A program made the translations under genes and the position numbers. From Rhexocercosporidium sp. MPI-PUGE-AT-0058 (Eukaryota > Ascomycota > Leotiomycetes > Helotiales), in contig JAGTJL010000003.1 in assembly GCA_020746875.1 (NCBI GenBank), positions 1,674,001 to 1,738,000 on the forward strand: a stretch of 64,000 nt of DNA. Reading direction: 5' to 3'. The notes beneath the pieces are model-generated. The model was not told where the DNA came from, did not search any database, and saw only the letters and a program-made list of their open reading frames with translations. This document shows, in pieces, positions 55,872 through 64,000 of this stretch (position 1 is its first letter; every line of letters begins with the position of its first letter).

Positions 55872-57990
55872 TCACGCAGCTTGCTTTGGGGCTTTGACAA
55901 TAATGATGTCGGAGTCGTCTCCAGTGACCAGATTGAACACCTCCTTACCTTTATTTAGTAAGAGCAGCTTCCGCTCGTAAGGTCCAAGAGTTTCTTCGAC
56001 CATGTATCGCTCAACTGGTGCATCCTCTGGGGGGCCAATGTATTCCCATACCCATCGCACTTCTTTCGGTCCGGGCACCTGCGAGATGTTAGATAGCTCA
56101 AGCCACTTTCGATACCAATCCTTACCTCTGGACCAGGAGCACCAGGCCCCCATGATGCATTATAGGGAATCGGGTCTTGAACTTTCAGGGCGACTTGACG
56201 AAGTCTCCAGTTCTTGTTCAGCGCTTGAGGATCATATAAACCCTTGTCATCCAGGCCAAGTCCATCAAGCTCAAGACGAATACGGACACAGCTATGAACG
56301 CGCTCATTTGTATCTCGCATGGGAATATCTGTGAGGAGACCTGTATCGGGATCTGCACGTTTGTTGAGACCTGGAGTTCGCCATGCGGTTCCGCTCAAAT
56401 GCCAGAAACTAGACTTTGAATCCCAGATCTTACCCAGACCCCAGGGACGGACTGGCTTGTGCTTCTCATAGATGGGATCTACTGCCCATTGTGGTGTGCG
56501 GGATATCATGCTTGAAAGCTTAGCCTGTTGTTTTGGGGGGTTCTCATAGTAGCGAACGTTCTGGATGAAGACCTTGTCGATGTATTCGTCTTGGAATGCT
56601 ATTCCGATAGATGCCAGCCTAGAAGAATTAGGTTCGTGTTCAATGAAAAGAAGAAGTACCGGAGCTTACTGGTCCATCATCCTACATACTGTCAGCGATT
56701 TCAAAGGTTAATAGCTAGGATACATACCAAGCTAGAGTGATGTTCGCAATCTCTTGATCATCATAACCTCCTCCAACATTCGAATGAGCTCCAGGAAACC
56801 AGACCTGACGCAAGTCGACAGTAGTTTGGTGTGAGTCTGCCCTCTCCCAAACAGCTGCCTTGAATGGTGACCGACGCTCATCAAGAGCTAGTGCTTGGAA
56901 GGCATGTCTGATGTTGCCTGAGAGATTGGTGTCGAAAAACTTATATTCGATGGTAGAGTGAGGTAAGCCAAGCTTCGCAAACAAAGAGATGTTTGGTATG
57001 CCTAGTGAACCGACAGTGTCCCAAACCGCCACTGCATGGACCATGATTCTATTGCCGTTGGGATCGCGGACTCTAGTGAAACCATCCTAAACAGTTAGCC
57101 AAGCAATAATTGTAAGGGATGAAAACCAACTCTTTCGAGTCTCTGCTTATATTCGTGTACAGCATTCGGACCAGATGGCTTGTTCGAAAACGGGATGTCA
57201 GGAAAAATGTCCCGATAACTCTCATTTTTGAAGTTTTGCTGGTCCTTGAAGATCGGGTAGAAATCGTTCATTCCGGTGCGGGTCAAAAGTCCTATGTCTC
57301 TGATCATGCTGGCCACGCTGCGGACGGTGAAAGCTCCCCGACTGAAGCCGATGAGGACAATCTCATCACCAGGTGTATAGTTGGCAGCAATAAAACTGTA
57401 AACTTCGCGGATGTTCTGTATCAAAGTCAGTTACTTGCTTGAAGGGTTGATTGATTAGGGGACCAACCTCAGAAATGCCAATCCCGAGTAGCCCACCTGT
57501 GAGCATATCCACCTTGCTGGAGCCTGTACCGACTCCAGAGTGGTAGAAGATGATTTGAGGGACACCCTCTCGTCCAGTTCTTCTGAGAGCTCGACTGATT
57601 CTAGTGACATTTGAAGGAACCTGAAGAACACCGGTCGGTTGGTAGGGGATCAAAGTTGGTTTCTTGAAACCGTCGTCACTGGAGAAGTCAGTAGAGTACT
57701 GAAGATATATCTATCAAAAGAGTGGATTGGATCTAGCAGCCGCCTCCAGACTGGGTTGATGCTTTGGGATGCCTAGAAGCAGCCTCCGCTCTGATATAGA
57801 ACATCAACGCCTCGTGTATTTACATACCTATCCATCCACTAGAAGCTGGGTTAGCAAGGATCGGATTGTAGGGGAATACGGTAGCTGTCTGAAGAAGCAA
57901 ACTTCTGAGAAGGGAGAAGTATCACGGTGCAGTGCAACTTACAGTACCATCGCAGCAGATTATAAGACGCTTGATTGTGTTGGTCGCCAT
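55872..57990 (-). CDS. DUF2235 (Tle1-like) alpha/beta-hydrolase
   Basis: Starts MATNTIKRLIICCDGT at 57990, the usual beginning of fungal DUF2235 proteins. After two short introns it continues WMDSDDGFKKP, VPQIIFYHSGVGTG and VLIGFSRGAFTVRSVASMI, where GFSRGA is the GxSxG nucleophile elbow. Next are VHAVAVWDTVGSLGIP (the Asp-containing WDTV block of the family) and VWFPGAHSNVGGGYDD, the conserved His motif, giving a complete Ser-Asp-His triad. The C-terminal 250 residues (WAVDPIYEKHKPVRPWGLG and on) are fungal-specific and may be a substrate-binding lid. Bacterial relatives (Tle1) are phospholipases delivered by type VI secretion. Fungal members have no agreed substrate; lipase or esterase activity is inference. 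No signal peptide. About six introns. Confidence 0.88.
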
Positions 57991-59651
57991 GCCTGCGGGC
58001 AATTCCGAAAAAATCCCGTATGAGTGAAGAAACTTTGATCAATAAATGAAAGATGGTGGAATTGAAGAATTCCTCGAACGAGGCTCGAAATGTATGACTT
58101 CAAAGCCTGACAAAATGAGTTCAACAGACGTGAGCAAGATTCCGAGTGCGGGTCAGCCGCAGATGTGACTGTTCAAATTATGGCGGGAAGCCTCGCTTTA
58201 GGGAAGGTGCGGCCATGCTCTTCTGTCCATTTCATTTGTGAATGCTTGGTCGAGTAACTGTGTGAGGTGTTCACCGGGCGTAACCATGACTTTCCAGCCG
58301 TGTAGCCTCAGCACGAAAGTGTGTGGTAAGTCGACCTCGAGCTGAAAGGACACCGGACGGTCCAGTCAGGTCACTCGGAGGGCAGTACGCGAACAGTCCA
58401 GTACTCTCTTTCCTCAGAGGGTAGCAGGATAGCAAATGTACAAGAGAATGACAGTACGCAAACGATGTAAGAATACACAGAAATACGAGGTTGCAAAGGC
58501 TGAGGCTGAAAGAAAACACTGGGTGGATTTGGTTAATCTTACTCCAGCCTTACGGAAGAGGTTGGGGTCTGTTTCTGTCTTACTGCTAGTATGCTGGGCA
58601 GCAACAATCATGATTGGGCACAATTCCTCGTCCCATCCCAGTCTTGATTGGACACGAGAGCAACACGACCAATTTTGCTTCCCTGTCACTCGACTATTCC
58701 GCTTTTGTATTGCTCTGCCGCTGATGGCTTGGCATCAAAAGCGCTCGCAGCTATGCCGATCGATCGTGTTGGTTGGTGTTGATGCGATTGTAACCTGAAG
58801 AACCCGATTACATCCCACTGCTCCTGCAGATATGACAGCTGTGCGGTACCGTACGCAAGCAAGTACAAATGGCCACATATTTTCCAGGTTGAAGATGTCG
58901 AAAACATGAAAAGAATGACATGAAAACAGCAGGGTTGAGAGCTTCATTCCCAAGCAAGAACCCGAGTCTTAGACCATCCGATATCTCGGGCCAAACAACC
59001 AATGTCCATACACGATCACGATCTGTCTTATGCCTTCTCAATGCTCCCATAAACTCTGTATAATAACTACTTGGTTATTGCCTGGACAGTTTGAGAAAAT
59101 GGGAAGAAGTGTTTGGAGTAACAGGACTAGAAGTGCGGGCATCTTTTCGATTGCCTTGGAGCATTCGAAACAATGTTCATGAGTTTTGCCCTAGTAAGAT
59201 AAGGTGAGGCAAAGTAAGAAACTAACTGAGAGACCATGGTGTTTATATAGCTGCTTACAATCAGAAAATCAAGGAATTGATTTGAGCTCTGTTCCAAGGT
59301 TTTCTCAGTTGCAGGCGGATTCCTAGCCAATGTGGACCGTGCCCCAAGTGAAGCTTCAAGGTTAACAGCTGCTGGCTGAGGAACTTCGAGCTGTTGTCGG
59401 TCCTCTTGCCAACAACATCCCAATATTTGCGGCTCTCGCGCATCGGTCAGTTCCGAATCCCTCAAGACACTAAGAACTATATGCAGCCTAGGAATCCTCC
59501 CTACCAACGCCTGCACTATATGTCTTATCTCCCCATGTCAGCCGATACCTAGGCGGCGTGGGGTAACTCCAATTGCTTCGCCCTGCCCTCCCCTCCTCAA
59601 AAGGCCTCCTGTACACTCCGAGTCCGACATGGCGAAGACATACAGCTCATC
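57991..59651. other. Divergent intergenic region, 1.7 kb
   Basis: Between the DUF2235 and the APH-like kinase starts. Several open frames of 70-130 codons on both strands, none with recognisable features. No element seen. Confidence 0.55.
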
Positions 59652-60674
59652 ATGGCAGATGGGCAGGAGCTGGCTCTTCAGTCCATCGACGACTTCTTCC
59701 TCCGGTCTGGATTGACTTCGCAAGATCGGCTTGACTGCTACGCGTTCGTTGAGAAGCTCTACCCAAACAAGTCTATTTCACCAGCATCATGTCAGGGTTA
59801 TTGCTCAATGACGATGTTTGTTGGCGAGGACATGGTCGTCCAGTTCCGTCCCTCGAACTATCGATTGGATCTGCGAGTCACTTCAGCGGCGAAAGACGTT
59901 TATGGCATGTTCGCACCAGAGACGAAATATATTGAGACACTTCCAGCTTCGGGCTTGATAATATATAGGATGGAGAGGATGGCAGGGAAATCTTTCAACC
60001 ATCTGCGTGCTAGCAATGCTACTCCTATGATGACAGTCCACGGTCGGGTCAGGCTATGTAAGGACTTCGCAGCCTTTCTCTCGAAGTCCTGGCATCGGGG
60101 AACTGTCGAGCATCTGCCACTAGGAACTGTAGGACGAAGTATCCGGACACGACTTCAGTCTCTCTGTGCGGACCTGCCAGTCCAGTTCCAGGGCAAAGCA
60201 CGGCATATTCTTGCAAATCTACGTCATATCGAAGCACTCCCTTGGGTCTTGACGCATGGTGATATCGTCGCTGCGAATATCATGGTTGATCCTTCAACTG
60301 GGGCGCTGACCGGTCTTGTAGACTGGGCTGAAGCGGAAATTCTTCCCTTTGGAGTCTGCTTATACGGTCTTGAAGAGGTCCTGGGGGAAATAACACCCAC
60401 TGGGTTCCAATACTGTCCAGACGCCGAAAGACTGAAGGATCTGTTCTGGGTTGAGTTGAAGAGGAACATACCTGCTTTAGGACGAAGTCGTGTTCTGGAG
60501 GCTGTGAAGCTTGCGAGAGATCTTGGAGTCTTGCTTTGGCATGGCATTGCTTTTGACGATGGTGCTATTGACCGAGTGGTACAAGAGGGTCGCGATGCTA
60601 AAGAGATTCACAAGCTGGATGCCTTTCTAGCGCTGGAAGAGCCAGCTTTCGTGGGAAGCTGCTCGAAATTATGA
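59652..60674 (+). CDS. APH-fold phosphotransferase-like protein, intronless, 340 aa
   Basis: A single open frame of 340 codons. The aminoglycoside phosphotransferase/choline kinase fold is shown by the catalytic loop VLTHGDIVAANIMVD (Brenner motif HGDxxxxN, with Asp and Asn present) at about residue 196-210 and the metal-binding GLVDWAEAEILPFG (DW motif) about 15 residues on. The N-terminal lobe has MFVGEDMVVQFRP in place of the kinase Lys strand and an IIYRMERMAG hinge-like block. Fungal paralogues of this family are numerous and mostly uncharacterised; the substrate is likely a small hydroxylated or amine metabolite rather than an antibiotic. Lack of introns is unusual beside its neighbours but common in this family. 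The start fits MADGQELALQSIDDFF. Confidence 0.88.
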   Translation: MADGQELALQSIDDFFLRSGLTSQDRLDCYAFVEKLYPNKSISPASCQGYCSMTMFVGEDMVVQFRPSNYRLDLRVTSAAKDVYGMFAPETKYIETLPASGLIIYRMERMAGKSFNHLRASNATPMMTVHGRVRLCKDFAAFLSKSWHRGTVEHLPLGTVGRSIRTRLQSLCADLPVQFQGKARHILANLRHIEALPWVLTHGDIVAANIMVDPSTGALTGLVDWAEAEILPFGVCLYGLEEVLGEITPTGFQYCPDAERLKDLFWVELKRNIPALGRSRVLEAVKLARDLGVLLWHGIAFDDGAIDRVVQEGRDAKEIHKLDAFLALEEPAFVGSCSKL

Positions 60675-62013
60675 AAGTCCTACTTCATACATGTACCAAA
60701 GCTTTCCCTCTCTAATGTCGAGAAGACAGTCAACGCCATATCATGATGCTCGAAGGTGGACATAATCCACTCCCATGTCCTCAGATATGTATGTCAAGGA
60801 TGGTCTGGCTAGCACCATGCCTAGACACCCACGAGACAATCCAACATCCCGGATAGATCCGAGGATTGCCTTCAGAGTCTGACATAACCCGTATGTTCGT
60901 GGATATGGTACTGCGGCCAAAGATCTTCGATCCGGCGTTCTTGAGCAACTATGAAATCGATGTCAGGAGATTGTCTAATCAATTTGTTGGTTGATTGGGA
61001 GAGCAGAATCTCACTATTTCGTATTTCTTCCTTCATGACTCTCAATGTGAGATATGCAATGAAGAGACACCCAGCTCCGATGATCGTGCTCGCTACACCA
61101 AATGCAAGGGTGATTTTGGTATCAGTGGAGGCTACAGCAGTCTTAGCATATCCTCGTGTAAAAATCTAGAACATAGATAGATTCTGGTTAAGGGTAGTTG
61201 ATGCCATGCAAATGCATCCAAATTTATCAACCTCCCATTCGCTCTGAAATTAGTGGTCAAAGAGGAGTGTTGGAGTAACTGAATGCAATTCTTTTTACTT
61301 GCCCATTGTTTTCTTTTCTCAATCTGACGATACAGTTGCAACTTTTCAAGTGAACCTTCAACCAAACTTGTAGTGGGACAGTTTAAGAAGCAGTCGCTTT
61401 TTCAGTAGCTTGCATCTCCCGCTTTTTGCTTCATGCCATGCCAGCCACCGATGATCGGGCGTGGCTTCCAGGTACCACATGCGTCGTACTAGATAAATGC
61501 TTGATATAAACAGAACTTACGAACAACACCAGTACGACTCAATAAGTAGTGTCATTGCCGCTTCTACTGATAACATCTTAACAGCTTGTGTCCGTTCAAA
61601 GAAAGGGGGCCTTTTCTTCCTTCCTCTTAATCTGGTATCCTTTGCTTCACCTTAATTAATACCAAGGAAGGAATGGTAATAGGTTTTTCGATGGGAGAAC
61701 CTCTTTGTCTTGCGAGATATTCAGGTTTAATTTCAAAGTAACTATTAATGCGTAGATATACGTTGACTACCTGTAGGGATCTTCTGAAAGCCAGTGTTTG
61801 GCGGCGCGCGAGCGAAAGAAGGAGGAAAGGTCGCTACTAGCTATAATAACCTCAAACTCCAAATAAGTGCATATACCTCGGATTCTCGGGCGCCAGAAAT
61901 CAAGTTAAAGAGGTCTCAAGCCCAAGAGTTGAAGCAAGTAGATGGATAACGGGAGCAAGCGAAAACATTGTTGAATGAGTCAGGGCAATGGGCCAAAATA
62001 TATTATCATAAAT
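60675..62013. other. Convergent intergenic region, 1.3 kb
   Basis: AT-rich in 61550-61760. Short frames only (for example 60951-61169), not protein-like. No gene supported. Confidence 0.6.
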
Positions 62014-62625
62014 CTAGTTCGTCCCAGAGCAAGCAACAAAGTTGTTCCCACTAGCACCAGTGTGCGTAATCGTCCCTGCTTGCTTACATGCTGGTACCGT
62101 GATAATGACACGGTCTGCACCAGGAGAGCCTTGAGAGGTTGTCAGATTACCATTCCAATCTCAGTTTTAATAGTATGGGAATCGGGAGACAGAAGAAGAC
62201 GAAGTAGCTACCTCCAGTGTAGAGTGCGCCGCTTGCGAGGATGGGGAATTCTTGGTAAGGCCCAGCTACTCCGTTAAAGTTGAATCCTTCGTAGTTGTTG
62301 TACGTGTGGGGATAGCCACTGGTTGTGAGGTTAAAACATGCGTGTACAGTAGTTTTGTCAGATTTCTTCAAATCAAGGATGAATAACAAAGGATAGAATG
62401 ATAGTTGCCCGGACCGAGGAGAGTTGCGAGAGAAGATACGACATACCCGGGTGCGCTACCGGCCTTGTAGTAAGAGCAAGCCTTCTGAGAAGCAGCGTTA
62501 ACTGCCGCTGCCGTATAAGACTTAGTACCGCATGTTGCTGCTGCCCTTTCTTCGAGGATTGGAATAGCAGTCGAAGTAGTAAGGAGGAGCACAAGCGGCA
62601 GGAGAGTCTTGAGTCCAAACATCAT
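62014..62625 (-). CDS. Secreted guanyl-specific ribonuclease, RNase T1/N1 family, 133 aa
   Basis: Exons 62625-62447, 62318-62212 and 62129-62014 sum to 134 codons with stop. A signal peptide ([20 protein letters not shown]) precedes a short pro-like stretch (IPILEERAA) and a mature protein of about 104 residues, the size of RNase T1. Landmarks: [52 protein letters not shown] and [13 protein letters not shown]. The four catalytic residues of RNase T1 (His40, Glu58, Arg77, His92 in T1 numbering) are all present in PHTYNN, EFPIL, ADRV and THTG. At least two disulfides are possible. It should cleave single-stranded RNA after G outside the cell, for nutrition or in interactions with other organisms. 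The predicted gene is intact; the start is the first of two adjacent ATGs. Confidence 0.95.
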
Positions 62626-63681
62626 AAAGGCTGTTGCAAGATTGGTCAAGGCTGGTAGCTTATCTTGGCCGAAGGAGAAATATCTCTGCTACTCCAGTAA
62701 ACTCGCTCGGACGAGGCTACCTTTATATACTTGAAGAATCCATCTCCTCAGCAAGATATGATTTGCACTTTCCTCAACTTCTAAGAAGTTCTAAAGGCAT
62801 TGCCAGTACTTTTGGGCTGTCCTCCGACAGCAGAGCAGCCAGTGCTGCACCTAGCAAGCAAGCCATTCGAGGATCCTCAAGTACCAACACAGAACTACAT
62901 CCCGTCGTTGAACGACGCTCACAAGCCCAAGAAATATCCGAACTGCCCTTCCCGGCTAGTTTCCCATCCTCTAAACCAATGAAAAGGATGTAAGCCACAC
63001 CCTCGAGAAACGTGGGGCAGGGAGGGGCAATCGAGGGGATGGGTTTTAAGCTTCACCATCCCGACGATAAGATAATCAAAGTCCACTCGAAGCGGCAGGT
63101 GTTGCAGCCCTTGTCATTCACAAGGCAAGACGTGCAAGTGCTGTTGGTGGAGAGATGTAGATGAAAGCATGGCATGGCATGGCATGCAAATCATAGTTCT
63201 GTAGTTATCCAACCAGGATTCGACTTCGGACACACTAAGCTGATGAGGAAGCTCGAGAGCTACATAGAGCGACGATCGTCAGTTACACATATCAACCGAG
63301 AACGGCACTGCGAGTGATTCGGTATTGCTCGCATTTTACGGTAGATCCCTATCCATCGATATTTGAGAATCGTCGGGTTTCGCCTCCGTCACTCGATAGC
63401 CTCAACGACAACTTTGAAGTTGGATTGGTTTCGATTAAAGGCTTGACGAGACAAGAGCTTAGAAGCCTAGAAGCAAAGAAGGCTTTGACGTCACCGGAAG
63501 ATTTGAATTTCATTCTCTCTAAAGCATATGCCCATTCGACACAATAGACATTCGCCCACAAGACATCTCAGAATACATCTCATTAGAAGGTTACAGAACA
63601 GTCAACCTTAACCTTTTCATCGAATACATCCTACTCTTTACATTCCCCCAACCAATCTACCAACTCAAAACCTCTCCAACC
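62626..63681. other. Intergenic, 1.1 kb
   Basis: Promoter of the RNase gene and of the DUF3632 gene. A GCATG tandem tract lies at 63167-63187. A 77-codon frame at 63314-63547 begins with GTG and has no support as a gene. Confidence 0.55.
63167..63187 (+). repeat. GCATG tandem repeat x4
   Basis: Four GCATG units in tandem. Each overlaps a CATGGCATG palindromic pattern, giving a small potential hairpin. Confidence 0.85.
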
Positions 63682-64000
63682 ATGTCACAAAAGCAATCCT
63701 CAGCCCTCGCATCCGCATTCACTTCCAAGTCCGACTATACGAACACAGCTCGTACTTTCACAGAACCAGTCACACAAGCCGTCATCTCTGGAGCTTCGGA
63801 GGAAGAACTAGAAGAGAAACTCTCTGTCTCCTGGGGTGTTCTCATCGACCTCGCTGCTAAAACCGAACATGAAGCCCAGGAGCCATTAGTTGAGACCGTC
63901 AAAGCTATTCAGACGCTGGGAAGTAGCAGTGGTAAGGAGTCAAAAACTGTCACGATTTGGGACTCGCAGGTGAAGTTGTGGGGGGATATGCCGTTGTTGG
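63682..64000 (+). CDS. DUF3632 protein, 5' part only (runs off the window)
   Basis: ATG at 63682 opens MSQKQSSALASAFTSKSDYT and stays open to the right edge (106 codons seen). The stretches LSVSWGVLIDLAAKTEHEAQ and VTIWDSQVKLWGDMPLL match the N-terminal half of DUF3632, an ascomycete family of mostly helical proteins with no known function. No signal peptide or TM segment. The 3' end, intron content and integrity cannot be judged. Confidence 0.75.
   Translation, partial: MSQKQSSALASAFTSKSDYTNTARTFTEPVTQAVISGASEEELEEKLSVSWGVLIDLAAKTEHEAQEPLVETVKAIQTLGSSSGKESKTVTIWDSQVKLWGDMPLL

Noticed and set aside
63314..63547. 77-codon frame before the DUF3632 gene
   Set aside because: Begins with GTG, no ATG nearby, no recognised similarity and no splice signals linking it to the DUF3632 gene.

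Overview
The window is nuclear DNA of a filamentous ascomycete. Genes are split by many short spliceosomal introns (mostly 45-80 nt, GT..AG, often with a CTAAC/CTGAC-type branch point). They lie on both strands without operons, and the protein set is fungal: ERG24, Atg27, EFM4-type methyltransferase, GH3 beta-glucosidase, RNase T1, DUF3632. Protein style and gene structure suit Leotiomycetes/Helotiales best, but that placement is an impression from reading, not a computed result. I saw no rRNA, tRNA, CRISPR array or intact transposon.

Left part (1-25.7 kb): this part is gene-sparse, with gaps of 1-2.4 kb. It holds a short-chain dehydrogenase (27-1259, -), a broken-looking Ser/Thr-rich secreted protein (2712-4176, -), a DUF899 thioredoxin-like protein (6077-6970, +), a fungal transcription-factor-like protein without an obvious zinc cluster (8088-10215, +) and a (6-4)-type photolyase/cryptochrome (10431-12433, +). 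These are followed by Atg27 (12678-14164, -), sterol C-14 reductase ERG24 (15358-16953, +), a secreted GH3 beta-glucosidase (18848-21949, +) and an unrecognised two-TM protein (24338-25707, -).

Middle part (26.2-48.7 kb): this part is dense with housekeeping genes. They are EFM4-like methyltransferase (-), PP2A scaffold subunit A (-), Phe-tRNA synthetase beta chain (+), myotubularin-type phosphatase (-), ribosomal protein uS3 (+), a NIPA-type Mg2+ transporter (-), a large acidic protein of unknown function (-), coatomer delta (+) and APC/C subunit Apc4 (+). Several neighbours are divergent and share a short promoter region (PP2A-A/FRS1, YMR1/uS3, acidic protein/delta-COP). Others are convergent (photolyase/Atg27, FRS1/YMR1).

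Right part (49-64 kb): accessory and transport genes. It contains an APC-superfamily amino acid/choline permease (+), a CPA2-type cation/H+ antiporter (-), an Arg/Ser-rich repeat protein (-), a DUF2235 (Tle1-like) hydrolase (-), an intronless APH-fold kinase (+), a secreted RNase T1-family ribonuclease with all four catalytic residues (-) and the 5' part of a DUF3632 protein that runs off the right edge.

The genes do not form a biosynthetic cluster, and I found no clear new system. The observations most worth a second look are an 8-bp tandem duplication that breaks the reading frame of the Ser/Thr-rich protein, an apparent 31-nt intron in Apc4, an unusually long Atg27 intron, a delta-COP gene whose first coding exon is only the ATG, and two well-formed proteins (24.3-25.7 kb and 40.7-43.4 kb) that I cannot assign.
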